The notes: generated from the letters alone by a model not told the origin. 64,000 bases of DNA from Stramonita haemastoma (GCA_030674155.1 CM060342.1:14571255-14635254); one strand, 5' to 3'; shown: positions 21,701 to 36,083, counted from the stretch's first letter. Made by a program: numbers and translations.

Positions 21701-24606
21701 AATATCTATAATAACAGTTCAATTCTCAGTATGTCAAAGACTAAATATCTACAAGAAAAGTTCAATTCTTAGTATGTCAAAGAGTAAATATCTACAAGAA
21801 AAGTTCAATTCTTAGTATGTCAAAGAGTAAATATCTACAAGAACAGTTCAATTCTTAGTATGTCAAAAGGTAAATTTACAGACGAACAGTTCAATCCTTA
21901 GTATGGCAAAAGAGTAAATGTATGTACACAAGAACAGTTCAGTCCTCAGTATGTCAAAGAGTAGACATATACAAGAACAGTTAAATCTTCAGAATGTCAA
22001 ATAGCAAACAAACAAAAAAAAGTTTAATACTCTGTATGTCAAACAGTAATCATACACAGACAGTTCAATCTCTGTATGTCAAAGGGTAAATATCTACAGG
22101 AATAGCTCAATTCTCAATAAGCCAAAGGGTAAAATCTCTACAAGAGCAATTCAATCCTCAGTATGCCAAAGAGTAAATATCTATAATAACAGTTCAATTC
22201 TCAGTATGTCAAAGAGTAAATATCTACAAGAAAATTCAATTCTTAGTATGTCAAAGGTAAATTTACAGACAAACAGTTCAATCCTTAGTATGGCAAAAGA
22301 GTAAATGTATGTACACCAAAACCGTTTTAATCCTTAGTATGTCAAACAGTAAACATACACAAGAACAGTTCAATCCTCAGTATGTCAAAGAGTAGACATA
22401 TACAAGAAAAGTTAAATCTTCAGAATGTCAAATAGCAAACAAACAAAAAAAAGTTCAACCCTCTGTATGTCAAACAGTTATCATACACAGACTTAGTTCA
22501 ATCTCTGTATGTCAAAGGGTAAATCTCTACAGGAACAGCTCAATCCTCAATAAGCCAAAGGGTAAATCTCTACAGGAGCAGTTCAGTCCTCAATAAGCCA
22601 AAGGTAAATCTACAAGAGCAATTCAATCCTAGTATGCCAAAGAGTAAATATCTATATAACAGTTCAATTCTCAGTATGTCAAAGAGTAAATATCTACAAG
22701 AAAAGTTCAATTCTTAGTATGTCAAAAGGTAAATTTACAGACGAACAGTTCAATCCTTAGTATGGCAAAAGAGTAAATGTATGTACACCAGAACCATTTT
22801 AATCCTTAGTATGTCAAACAGTAAACATACACGTACACAAGAACAGTTCAATCCTCAGTATGTCAAAGAGTAGACATATACAAGAACAGTTAAATCTTCA
22901 GAATGTCAAATAGCAAACAAACAAAAAAAAGTTCAACCCTCTGTATGTCAAACAGTTATCATACACAGACTTAGTTTTATCTCTGTATATCAAAGGGTAA
23001 ATCTCTACAGGAACAGCTCAATCCTCAATAAGCCAAAGGGTAAATCTCTACAGGAGCAGTTCAGTCCTCAATAAGCCAAAGGGTAAATATCTACGATAAC
23101 ATTTCAGTTCTCAGTATGCCAAAAAGTAAATATCTACAATAACAGTTCAATTCTCAGTATGTCAAAGAGTAAAAATCTACAAGAAAAGTTCAATTCTTAG
23201 TATGTCAAAAGGTAAATTTACAGACGAACAGTTCAATCCTTAGTATGACAAAAGAGTAAATGTATGTACACAAGAACAGTTCAGTCCTCAGTATGTCAAA
23301 GAGTAGACATATACAAGAAAAGTTAAATCTTCAGAATGTCAAATAGCAAACAAACAAAAAAAAGTTTAATACTCTTATGTCAAACAGTAATCATACACAG
23401 ACATAGTTCAATCTCTGTATGTCAAAGGGTAAATATCTACAGGAACAGCTCAATTCTCAATGTGCCAAAGGGTAAATATCTACAATGATATTTCAGTTCT
23501 CAGTATGCCAAAGAGTAAACATCTACAATAACAGTTCAATTCTCAGTATGTCAAAGAGTAAATATCTACAAGAAAAGTTCAATTCTTAGTATGTCAAAGG
23601 GTAAATTTACAGACGAACAGTTCAATCCTTAGTATGGCAAAAGAGTAAATGTATATACACCAGAACAGTTCAGTCTTCAGTATGCCAAAGGGTAAATTTA
23701 CAACAAGAAAAGGTTGATTCCCAGTATTCTTCTTCTTCTCATTGATTTAATGTCCGTTCACTACAAGGTGATTTAGACAATGGTACATTCACGTTAGCCT
23801 AAGGATGCACTGAAAAGGGGATGTGGGGAAAAGGTGAAAGGATAAAGAATGTAATGAATGATGGTAAGTTTATACAATTTCATTTATAGTAACTGACCTA
23901 CTGGTGACTGGCAAATATCTACAAGATTCCCAGTATGCCAACGAGTAAATGTACAACAACAGTTCAATCCTCAGAGTAAACATATACAACTGTTCAATCC
24001 TTAGTATGTCAAAGATTAAACATACACAAGAACAGTTCAATCCCCAGTATGTCAAAGAGTAAATGATTACACACAAGAACAGTTTAATCCTTAGTATGTT
24101 AAAAAAGTAAATGTGTGTACACCAGAACACTTTTAATCCTCAGTATGTCAAAGAGTTAGTATATAAGACATAGTTCAATCTCTGAATACAAGAGAGTAAA
24201 TGTACACAAGAACATTGAATTCTCAGTATGCCAAAGAGAAAATGTACACAAGAGCATTGAATCCTGAGTATGCCAAAGAGAAGACATACACAAGAACAGT
24301 TCATTCTTCAGTATGTCAAAAAGTAAAAATACACAGGAACAGTTCAATCCTTAGTATGTCAAAGAGTAAACATATACAAGAATAGTTTTCCTTAGTATGG
24401 CAAAAAAGTAAATGTATGTACACCAGAACAGTTTTAATCCTCAGTATGCCAAAGAGTAGACATAAACAAGAAAAGTTAAATCTTCAGAATGTCAAATAGT
24501 ACTAAAAAAAAAAACCACAATCCCCCCCCCCCCCCCCCCCCAGTTCAATTCTCAGTATGCCAGAATAATAATATATATATATATAATATATATAAATATA
24601 TATATA

Positions 24607-24681
<75 letters not shown>

Positions 24682-25690
24682 GAACAGTTCAATCCTAATT
24701 ATGCCAAAGAGAAACATCTACAAGAACAGTTTAATCCTCAGTATGTCAAAGGGTAAATATCTACAATAACAGTTCAATCCTCAGTATGTCAAAGGGTAAA
24801 TATCCACAAGAACTGTTCAGTCCTTAGTGTGCCAAAGAGTAAATGTACACAAGTACATGTCAATCCTCAATATGCCAAAGAGTAAATATCTACCAGAACA
24901 GTTCCATCCTTAGTATCCTAGTATGGGAAAATGTTAATGTGTGTACACCAGAACAGTGTTAATCCTCAGTATGTCAAAGAGTAAATATCTACAACAACAG
25001 TTCAATCCCCAGTATGTCAAAGAGTAAATATCTACAAGAACAGTTCAATCCTCAGTATGTCAAAGATTAAATCTACAGAACAGTTCCATCCTTAGTATGG
25101 CAAAAAAGTAAATGTATATACACCAGAACAGTTTTAATCCTCAGTATGTCAAAGAGTAAACATACACACGAACAGTTCAATCCTCAGTATGTCAAAGGGT
25201 AAACATATACAATAACTGTTCAATCCTTAGTATAGCACACACAAAAAAGTAAATGTATGTACACCAGAACAGTTCAAGAACAATTTAATCCTCAATTTGT
25301 GAAAGTAAACGTATCCAACAACTGTTCATTCCTTAGTATGGGAAAATGTAAATGTATGTACACCAGAACAGTTTTAATCCTCAGTATGCCAAAGAATAAA
25401 TATCTACAAGAACAGTTCAATCCTCAGTATGTCAAAGGGTAAACATATACAATAACTGTTCAATCCTTAGTATAGCACACACACAAAAGTAAATGTATGT
25501 ACACCAGAACAGTTCAATCCTCAGTATGTCAAAGAGTAGATATATACAAGAAAAGTTAAATCTTCAGAATGTCAAATAGTACACAAAAAAATTATTAATT
25601 TCTCAGTATGCCAAAGAGTAAACATACATAAGAACAGTTCAATCCTCAGTATGCCAAAGAGTAAATGTGCAACAACACTTCAAGATCTAT
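18716..25690. repeat. Satellite of about 43-bp monomers with higher-order structure, 7 kb
   Basis: Roughly 160 monomers of the type AGTTCAATCCTCAGTATGTC + AAAGAGTAAA + catatacaag variants. A distinctive monomer (GTTAAATCTTCAGAATGTCA then AATAGCAAAC) recurs at about 19391, 20161, 20551, 20984, 21461, 21980, 22411, 22889 and 23322. The gaps are close to whole multiples of 43 bp (9-12 monomers within the main block, 18 before it). A non-repetitive insert of about 180 bp lies at 23735-23920. The right part (from about 23.9 kb) is more diverged and interrupted by a TA tract. Short open frames are incidental. Confidence 0.97.
24523..24680. repeat. Poly-C run and TA microsatellite within satellite
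   Basis: An 18-19 base C run near 24523-24541 is followed, after one satellite fragment, by a (TA)n tract at about 24564-24680. Confidence 0.95.
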
Positions 25691-26928
25691 TTACATATCT
25701 TAGGGGGGAAAGTCTTTAGGTCTATGATCTTAATCCCACTCATTTTGAAAAACTTCCCTCTCAGAATCATCACACTACAATGCTGCCAACCCTCTTTTGT
25801 GACTGTGGTTGTTTTTATACCGTAAAGACCTATTAGAAATGTTCATACATGATTGGTTTTCACTTCAGGAGAATGTTTGTCTTAGTTTTCAAAAATAGGC
25901 TTCAGCTTCAGGGGCCTTACCCCCTGACATTCACTCTTTAGAAAGAGAGTCACATCACTTCCTTTACCTCTTCCATTGTAATAGTTCTCATTTGGAATCT
26001 GAAAAGATTAGTTGCTTTGCTCTGTTATTCATGTAACGCATATTTTAGGTATTCATTTATAGCTTAACACATCTTTGTAATGACTATTTTATAAAGTCAG
26101 TTTGGGTGCTGACTATGGTTAAAAAAAAAAAAAAGTTAAGTATAGGAAAATTTCTGGGAAAATCATCCCTGCAATACACACACAATAGCAGGCTGATCTG
26201 GAGTATGCTAAAGATTAAACAAACAATAACAGAAGATTTAAAATAGTCATCAGCTCAGCATGTTGTAGCAAACATGCAATGGCAACAGAAGGATGAAAAC
26301 AAAGTCTATGAATACACTAAGGGTAGGATTCGTTTGAAGCATTTCTCCAGTTCATTAATCATATGTGTACAGGTAACAGTCAATGAATTTAAAAAAACAA
26401 AAACAACAACAAAACAATACGTCCAGCAGATGGACAGATCAATTAATTATATGTATTCATTCAAATCTGAAACTGATTTTTCAAGAAAAAAAAAAAAGAC
26501 CAAATCTTACTTCAATCCAATTCGTACAAAAAAAGCCTGGGTCCCAACAAGACAGTTTCTGTAAAGAAGTGAAGCCAGCTGTAGTTCAGTTCAACTGTGC
26601 ATGTAATATAGCCACAAAAACAATCACAAAAAAACAGCAAATTACAGAATTCACAATACATACTTTTTGTAGCGCAAAAAGTAACAGAATGATGAGTCAA
26701 TCAGTGTACATCAACCATTGCACATTATTTACAGTTCATTCACCACAACTAGCAGGAGCATGGTCATACAATCCACATCAATTATGGTATTAGGCTTGTG
26801 TTGCTGTTTTTATTTCTCTCAGAAAATGTCTTCACAGGTATCTGACTTTGGCACACCTTTGAGGAATCCTTTTTATGCAATCCAATCCAATCCAATGCAA
26901 CAGTCAGACAACAGGTCAACACTGGGAA
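25691..26928. other. Unassigned AT-rich stretch
   Basis: No supported gene. A short copy of the GC-rich hairpin family (CTTCAGCTTCAGGGGCCTTA then CCCCCTGACA) lies at 25901-25930. A (CCAAT)n cluster at 26879-26897 is the inverse of the ATTGG tail of repeat E. Confidence 0.5.
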
Positions 26929-27125
26929 TGCACAGCTGTCAGTTTCCCCCAACTTTCAGCTCCTCTCAGATGCTAATAATAATCCATCCCATCCCAGCCC
27001 AGCCCAGTTGGGGGCCAGCTAGTGCTATTTATAGCAGGAGCTGACCACACTCGAACGAGGTAAAAGGAAAGGGCATGCTAAAGTTAGCACTCTGGACTGA
27101 GTGATGTTGGATTTGTGCACTGTGT
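26929..27125 (+). mobile_element. Short MITE-like repeat D, copy 1
   Basis: Starts CACAGCTGTCAGTTTCCCCC, contains GTGCTATTTATAGCAGGAGC, and ends GATTTGTGCACTGTGT. Other copies are at 34737 (minus), 53719 and 62973. It has short inverted CACAG/CTGTG ends and no coding capacity. Confidence 0.8.
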
Positions 27126-27145
27126 AATGTCATTTTTCTGCAATC

Positions 27146-28479
27146 CACAAAATTTCTACATATTTACAAGATTTTTTTCAAAATGCATAGTTGATACTTC
27201 AGAAAGATACACATTTGACAAATTAAACTACTAGCAGGTCTGCACATGACTTTGGAAATCATTTACCAACAACAACAACAAAAAATTCTCCATTGTCATG
27301 GCACCAAGACGTTAGCTTGTCACTTTAGTCATTGAAGTGAGAAAATTAAACCACAGCACATCCATGTAGTCAGAATGTGGCTACCATAAGGGTGAGCAAA
27401 ACTTGTTGCATAAGAAAACCCTCACCATTGGTGAAACTCTGGTTCTAGCCAAGGAACACCAAAAAAATCCTCCCCCCCCCCCCAAAAAAAAAAAAATTTA
27501 CAGAAGACAAATGTTGCCAGTTGTGTATCAGCTTTCCCATGCTTAGTTTTAGGTACATGAAATAAAAAAAAAGCTTTTACATATAACAGTCACAACATGA
27601 AATTAGCCAGTTAATATAAAGAATGTATCAAGTAGGCACAAAAGAAAGGAATCATGTCATCTTCCTTGTTTTGCAACCTATCTTCCCTGCTGCTTCTACT
27701 ACAGTTCCACATTATCATCACAATAGATGCACTGGTTTCAAGTTAAAATTCTACCAAAAAAAAAATATGAAAATTACAACTGAATCAATCACAAATATTT
27801 TCAAATAACGACACAGAAAAAAAAGTTTGTGAAAAAGAAACATTAAAAGAACAAAAGCATAGCATCACGTGTATCTGCATGCTCGCATATCTGCCCTCCA
27901 CTCCTGTTATGCACATATTCTGCCAAAAGAAAAAGATTAATAACAAAAACCAAAAAAACTTGCAAAGTTTTCTTAGACACAAAATTCCACATGTTTCTAG
28001 GCCAAGCCCACTCAAAGTTCACTACACCAATCAAAATTCTTTTACTTCAAGGATAATGAATAAGCGCTTGTGTGCTTTTTTTTTCTTTTTTTACATCCAG
28101 TCCCCGCACTTATCAGAGATAACATCATGATAGAAAAACAAAAACACAAAATTCCTACATATTTACAAGATTTTTTCAAAATGCATAGTTGACACTTCAG
28201 AAAGATACACATTTAACAACTTAAACTACTGGCAGGTCTGCACATGACTTTGGAAATCATTTACCAAAAAAAAAAAAAAAAAAATTCATCATAATCATGG
28301 CTGCACCAACACTTTAGCTTGTCACTTTAGTCATTGAAGTGAGAAAATTAAACCACAGCACATCACATCCATGTAATCAGAATGTGGCTACCATAAGGGT
28401 GAGCAAAACTTGTTGCATAAGAAAACCCTCACCATTGGTGAAACTCTGGGTTCTAGCCAAGGAACACCAAAAAAATCCC

Positions 28480-28510
<31 letters not shown>

Positions 28511-29168
28511 AATTACAGAAGACAAATGTTGCCAGTTGTGTATCAGCTTTCCCATGCTTAGTTTTAGGTACATGAAATAATAAAAAAAGCTTTTACATAT
28601 AACAGTCACAACATGAAATTAGCCAGTTAATATAAAGAATGTATCAAGTAGGCACAAAAGAAAGGAATCATGTCATCTTCCTTGTTTTGCAGCCTATTAT
28701 CCATAGTGCTTCTACTACAAGTTCCACTATTATCATCACAATAGATGCACTGGTTTCAAGTTAAAATTCTACACACACACACACACACAACACACAAAAA
28801 AAAGATTAGAACACGAATCAATCACAAATATTTCAAATAATGACACAGAAAAAAAAGGTTTGTGAAAAAGAAACATTAAAAAGAACAGAAGCATAGCATT
28901 ACATGCGTCTGCATGCTCGCATATCTGCCCTCCACTCCTGTTATGTACATATTCTGCCAAAAGAAAAAGATATAAAAACTTGCAAAGTTTTCTTTGATAC
29001 AAAATTCCACATATTTCTAGGCCAAGCCCACTCAAAATTCACTACACCAATTAAATCCAATCAAAATCCTTTTACTCCAAGGATAATAAATAAGCGCTTG
29101 TGTGCTTTTTTTTTTTACATCCAGTCCCCGCACTTATCAGAGATTACATCCATCATAGAAAAACAAAA
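27146..29168. repeat. Direct tandem duplication of a 1-kb segment
   Basis: The block 27146-28147 is repeated at 28148-29168 with near identity over the whole length. Shared landmarks include TTTACAAGATTTTTT, CTTCAGAAAGATACACATTT, GGCAGGTCTGCACATGACTT-type sequence, TCCATGTAGTCAGAATGTGG-type sequence and CCAGTCCCCGCACTTATCAG. Copies differ by small indels in homopolymers and an added CA tract in copy 2 (28773-28796). Each copy contains a SINE-tail fragment and the 3' end of SINE family A on the minus strand (near 28045-28110 and 29082-29130). Confidence 0.92.
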
Positions 29169-30599
<1,431 letters not shown>

Positions 30600-31075
30600 A
30601 GAATTCACTTTCTATGGTAATTTGGGCACACATACATGGGCATTAGCTGGACAGTGCACTAGTACAGAATTCACTTTCTATGGCACTTTGAGCACACAGA
30701 CATGAGCATTAGCTGGACAATGCAGTCTGAGTACAGAATTGACTTTTTATGGCACTTTGAGCACACAGACATGAGCATTAGCTGGACAATGCAGTCTGAG
30801 TACAGAATTGACTTTTCATGGGACTTTGAGCACACAGACATGAGCATTAGCTGGACAATGCAGTCTGAGTACAGAATTGACTTTTCATGGTACTTTGAGC
30901 ACACAGACATGAGCATTAGCTGGACAATGCAGTCTGAGTACAGAATTGACTTTTCATGGACTTTGAGCACACAGACATGAGCATTAGCTGGACATTGCAG
31001 TCTGAGTATAGAATTGACTTTTCATGGCACTTTGAGCACACATGCATGGGCATTAGCTGGACAATCCAGTGTGGA
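30600..31075. repeat. Tandem array of 68-69-bp units
   Basis: Seven units share GAGTACAGAATTGACTTTTC, CACTTTGAGCACACAGACAT and GAGCATTAGCTGGACAATGC in order. The period is close to 23 codons, so both strands carry repetitive open frames. I treat them as artefacts. Confidence 0.95.
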
Positions 31076-32242
31076 GAACATACTACATGTCCAAGACTTC
31101 TTTCGCTCTTCATTTTTTCTTGAGATTGCGTGCACACACACAACACACACACACACATGCTCTTAAACTGTTGGTATGACAATAATTTCTTTTTAAAAAA
31201 ACATTTTAAAAAACCAGTTGCTACATGTACTGTATCAAAACAATACATTTTTTTTAGTATATTCCAAAAAGACTTTTGGGTTGTTTTTTAAAAGAATTTC
31301 ATGATGATGTAAATACAAACCAGTCCAAAGTATTATTTAGGCACACACACTTGCAAACAGTTTGCACGGCACATGTTTTCAGCAGCTTTTTATTTGGTAC
31401 GGAACAGTTTAGTACGGAACAGTTTAAACCTATATTGCTTTGAAGTTGCTGAGCTGAAGCATATGTACAGGAAATTGAATTTAAAAATCAATACAAATAA
31501 AAACAGCATACTTTTGAAAAGTATAGAGAAGCTGAGCTCTCTGACGCCTCGCTCCCCTACTACCACACAGGTTATGGGACACCTTTACCTTTACCTGCAA
31601 TTGCACCAGGAGTACAGGTATCCAAAGTCTTAAAACAATAATCATCCTGAAAAAAATACACATAAAAGTCTGCCAGCCTCAACACTGAAAGCTGTGGGAA
31701 AACATTTTGCAAATCATGTCATCACATCATAGAAATATCTTCTTTTTGTATTCTGTCAATAAGATCATCATACCAGTTCAAGGTGCAGCAACATATCACA
31801 AACCTAAACGTACAGTTAAAGTACTTCAGACTCCTGTCACATACTCATAACACTGATGAGTTAGCATAAAACACACTAAAATTTCTGATTACACAAGAAC
31901 AAGTGAAGCAAAAGTGATTGAATCTACATTTTAAAAAAATTAGCTCAAAACAAAAAAACAACAACCCCAAACGCTCCACACTTTTATGAGAAGAGAACCT
32001 CTGTCACAAATACAGTATCATAACAGAATTGAATAGCTTGCCAATGGAATCAAATGGCTACATATGCTTTACACATAGACATTGAATTTTTAACATATCA
32101 GTTTGGTCCACTATGCCACATTTCTTTAAAAAAAAAAAAAAAAAAATCACACACACACACACACACACACAGAAAAACGGGGGGAAGTGGTGGGTGTTCA
32201 TCAACATTACAAAATATCATAAACAATACAATTCCAGTCTAA
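31076..32242. other. Unassigned stretch with SINE fragment
   Basis: No gene. The segment 31533-31595 (GACGCCTCGCTCCCCTACTA then GGGACACCTTTACC) is the 3' end of SINE family C. A poly-A and CA tract lies near 32128-32170. Confidence 0.6.
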
Positions 32243-32405
32243 TAAAGAGGGACACTGAAGGTAGAGGGACACTGAAGGTAGAGGGACACTGAAGGCAGAG
32301 GGACACTGAAGGCAGAGGGACACTGAAGGTAGAGGGACACTGAAGGCAGAGGGACACTGAAGGTAGAGGGACACTGAAGGTAGAGGGACACTGAAGGTAA
32401 GAGGG
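32243..32405. repeat. Tandem array of 17-bp units
   Basis: About nine or ten copies of AGAGGGACACTGAAGGT, with A/G variation at one or two sites. Confidence 0.97.
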
Positions 32406-32553
32406 ACATCTCCCCTGTCCGAGGTTGTCAGCACACCACGGACTGTTTGGCCTCCTCACACCTGAAACATAAAATAAATTTTGTAGGTATTCAATCAAAA
32501 ATATCCTGTCACTTCCTACACTTCTTAGTTCTGATGCTTCAAAATGTGAGAAA

Positions 32554-32583
32554 AGACACACACACACACACACACACACACAC

Positions 32584-32624
<41 letters not shown>
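32554..32624. repeat. CA microsatellite
   Basis: (CA)n with a CCC interruption. Confidence 0.97.
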
Positions 32625-32625
<1 letters not shown>

Positions 32626-32756
32626 ATTATTTAGCACACATAAAAGAACCCCAGCAACAAGAGGGTTGTCCCTGGTAAAATTCTGTAGAAAAAAAGCCAC
32701 TCTGATAGGGAAACAAATACAGTTGCAGACAGAAAAAAAAATAATAATAATGGGTA

Positions 32757-32850
32757 GGCGTTGTACTTGTGGTGACAAGCTCTCCCCAGGGACAGCAGCC
32801 CGAATTCATCAGAGAAATCTGCTGTGACATAAAGTGGTATAAAAATAAAA
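32757..32850. repeat. Dispersed repeat F, copy 2
   Basis: Matches 10496-10600 over AAGCTCTCCCCAGGGACAGC, CAGCCCGAAT and GAAATCTGCTGTGACATAAA. Confidence 0.65.
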
Positions 32851-32959
32851 ATAAAATTATATATATATAAGAACAAAGAAGCAGAAAGTAAACTGATTTA
32901 ACCTCATTGTTAAAGTGTTTTTTTTCAAAACCTTGACAATTCACTAAGGTTTTATAGGT

Positions 32960-33955
32960 TACTAAAGTCAGTTGCATGTTACTTCTTTTTCCTAAGTCAC
33001 CAAACTTTATCTGTGTATGGGACACAATAAATGCATGCTTCAATTACATAGTACTTCTTTTTCCTAAGTCACCAAACTTAATCTGTGTAAGGGACACAAT
33101 AATGCAGCTTCAATTACATAGTACTTCTTTTTCCTAAGTCACCTAACTTTATCTGTGTAAGGGACACAATAAATGCAGCTTCAATTACATAGTACTTCTT
33201 TTTCCTAAGTCACCAAACTTTATCTGTGTAAGGGACACAATAAAGTGCAGCTTCAATTACATAGTACTTCTTTTTCCTAAGTCACCTTATCTGTGTAAGG
33301 ACACAATAAGTGCAGCTTGAATTACATAGTACTTCTTTTTCCTAAGTCACCAAACTTTATCTGTGTAAGGGACACAATAAGTGCAGCTTCAATTACATAG
33401 TACTTCTTTTTCCTAAGTCACCTAACTTTATCTGTGTAAGGGACACAATAAATGCAGCTTCAATTACATAGTACTTCTTTTTCCTAAGTCACCAAATTTA
33501 ATCTGTGTAAGGCACACAATAAGTGCAGCTTCAATTACATAGTACTTCTTTTTCCTAAGTCACCTAACTTTATCTGTGTAAGGGACACAATAAGTGCAGC
33601 TTCAATTACATAGTACTTCTTTTTCCTAAGTCACCAAACTTTATCTGTGTAAGGGACACAATAAATGCAGCTTCAATTACATTGTACTTCTTTTTCCTAA
33701 GTCACCAAACTTAATCTGTGTAAGGGACACAATAAGTGCAGCTTCAATTACATAGTACTTCTTTTTCCTAAGTCACCAAACTTTATCTGTGTAAGGGACA
33801 CAATAAGTGCAGCTTCAATTACATAGTACTTCTTTTTCCTAAGTCACCAAACTTCATCTGTGTAAGGCACACAATAAATGCAGCTTCAATTACATAGTAC
33901 TTCTTTTTCCTAAGTCACCTTATCTGTGTAAGGGACACAATAAGTGCAGCTTTAC
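32960..33955. repeat. Tandem array of 71-bp units
   Basis: About fourteen units share TACATAGTACTTCTTTTTCC, TAAGTCACCAAACTTTATCT, GTGTAAGGGACACAATAA and GTGCAGCTTCAAT. Two units lack the CAAACTT block. The array ends at a poly-C run (33961-33983). Confidence 0.97.
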
Positions 33956-34736
33956 TTAGACCCCCCCCCCCCCCCCCCCCCCCAGCCTCCTTTGAATCAA
34001 ACAACACATGATCATTTGCACCGATCAAGCCACTTCATGCCTCCAGCTGATGACACATGCTTTATCATGTTTTATCATTTCCTAGCTTTTCATCTGCACT
34101 CTGGTAACTCTGCTGATTTAGTGGTAAGGAAAAAAATGTGTCACCCATGACAAAACCCAAATCAATCAATGGAACCTTAAGCCAGGACTTCTAGCAACTG
34201 GTTTTTGGGTTGTTTTTTTATAAAAAAATTTATCACAAAATGATGTTTTAACTGGCAGGGTAAAGCATGAAACAAAGAACACTACCATGAAAGAAAGATA
34301 TAGAAGAAGATCTCTTTAAAAACAAAATAAAGCAACTTTAAAACGTGAATAACAAACAAAGCATTAAAAGGAACAGACAGGTAACTGGTTATGAGATTCA
34401 AAGATTTATTCATAAAAGAGTCATGAAGTTTTCTGGTCAGTTTGCTGTGTTTTTATTATCATTCAGTCATTTAATGCATGGCATGGCTGCCAGTAGATAT
34501 CTTTTTCTTCAATCAGATTTGGAAATGAAAGAAAAAAAATCTGTTCATTGACAGTTTCAAGTTAGGCAACCAAGAACTTCACCCTGCTCTGTGCTATATT
34601 GCGCTGGTAACCTCTCTCTCCAGACACATCTTCCTGGCTATGGCATCCAGAAGAGTCTTCAAAAATGGACATTGTCTTAACCTAAATGAAGTAACAGTGC
34701 CATTTGAATACTGTCCTATGGACACCTAAATGTACA
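33956..34736. other. Unassigned stretch downstream of sacsin
   Basis: Starts with a 22-23 base C run. On the minus strand a candidate AATAAA lies at 34405-34410, about 1.2 kb beyond the sacsin stop. It could serve that gene if its 3' UTR spans the intervening repeats. Confidence 0.4.
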
Positions 34737-34930
34737 CTTCTCACAGTGCACAAATCTGACATCACTCAGTCAAGAGTGCTACATTCAGCGCACCCTCTTC
34801 TTTTACCTACTCCATGTGTGGTCAGTTCCTGCTATAATAAGCACCAGTTAGCCCCCACTTAGGCTGGGATGGGTTACTTAGCAGCTGAGAGGAGCTGAAA
34901 GTGGGGGGAAACTGACAGCTGTGTTATATA
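34737..34930 (-). mobile_element. Short MITE-like repeat D, copy 2
   Basis: Reverse-complement copy with CACAG/CTGTG-type ends and the AGCAGCTGAGAGGAGCTGAA segment. Confidence 0.8.
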
Positions 34931-34974
34931 ACTGATATTTCCAAGCTTCTATAACAGCTGAGATTTCTAAACCT

Positions 34975-35400
34975 TGACAAAGTTTAGCTCCATGTCCCCG
35001 TTCACCCCTAAACCATGCATTTGTTCACAAGGTGTCCAAGCTTCTATAACAGCTGATCTTTCTAGGCCTTGACAAAGTTTAGCTTCATGTCCGTTGATCT
35101 CTAAACCATGCATTTGTTCACAAGGTATCCTTGCTTCTTTAACAGCTGATCTTTCTAGGCCTTGACAAAGTTTAGCTTCATGTCCGTTGATCTCTAAACC
35201 ATGCATTTGTTCACAAGGTATCCTTGCTTCTTTAACAGCTGATCTTTCTAGGCCTTGACAAAGTTTAGCTTCATGTCCGTTGATCTCTAAACCATGTATT
35301 TCACAAGGTATCCTTGCTTCTTTAACAGCTGATCTCTCTAGGCCTTGACAAAGTTTAGCTTCATGTCCGTTGATCTCTAAACCATGCATTTCACAAGGTT
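34975..35400 (-). repeat. Tandem array of about 87-93-bp units beyond the sacsin stop
   Basis: Five units share TAACAGCTGATCTTTCTAGG, CCTTGACAAAGTTTAGCTTC and ATGTCCGTTGATCTCTAAAC. The units are multiples of three, so the minus strand carries a 168-codon open frame with repeats like MHGLEINGHEAKLCQGLERS. It has no family I recognise. The array lies 200-600 bp past the sacsin stop and is probably 3' UTR or intergenic. Confidence 0.9.
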
Positions 35401-35611
35401 GTTTTTGTTGTAGTTTAACTTGAAGTCTATTCACACTTGGTGATATTAGACTAAACAAACAAAAACAAAACAAACAAACAAAAACCCTACCATAAAATAT
35501 TTACAGAAGACCTGGAAATAATCCCAGCGACATCAGTAATCAACGGTTTTCGCGAAAGTATATTCAATGGTTCCCTTGAAATTTCAATGCCATTTTCTTT
35601 ATAAACTGAAC

Positions 35612-35929
35612 TTAGAACTGAACATTGAAAAAGGTGTCTTCACCAACCTTTATCAAACTGCCTACACGCTGCAGCACTTTTGAGGCAACGTCACAGGCCC
35701 ATGTGGCATCCTCCTCCGTGTACACATCTGCAGGTATACGAGGGTACACCTGCACGTCGGGATAGCGCATGCGTATGTGAGGTCCAAGGTGACTCTCTAG
35801 CTGCTGCACCATGAGGGTGATTTCAGAATCACCGATGATTAAAGCCAGTTGGGACAGGGCATGGGACAGCATGTATGTCTTGTCTGCGTCTCTGAAGTAC
35901 ATCACGGCCTTCATTGCCTTTTCCACTGC
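35612..35929 (-). CDS. SACS: Sacsin terminal exon, HEPN domain and stop
   Basis: It starts after acceptor ATGACAG in phase 0, so CYQCHQ from the previous exon continues into [20 protein letters not shown]. It encodes the rest of the HEPN domain ([37 protein letters not shown]) and ends at TAA. HEPN dimerises and binds nucleotides in human sacsin. An intron splitting HEPN differs from the vertebrate gene, where the giant exon runs to the stop. Confidence 0.93.
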   Translation of the reverse strand, partial: AVEKAMKAVMYFRDADKTYMLSHALSQLALIIGDSEITLMVQQLESHLGPHIRMRYPDVQVYPRIPADVYTEEDATWACDVASKVLQRVGSLIKVGEDTFFNVQF

Positions 35930-35946
35930 CTGTCATCACAGCATAG

Positions 35947-35978
<32 letters not shown>

Positions 35979-36048
35979 GTGATTGTAGATATGTGCACAA
36001 TTTACACAGGTGCATATGTGTATACATGCACGCACACAGGCATGCACA

Positions 36049-36083
<35 letters not shown>

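Noticed and set aside
18716..25690. CRISPR-like array of short repeats
   Set aside because: Repeats are contiguous without unique spacers, monomers vary gradually, and the setting is an animal genome.
30671..30980. Repetitive protein on either strand (HEKSILYSDCIVQLMLMSVC)
   Set aside because: Consequence of a 68-69-bp repeat close to 23 codons, open on both strands.
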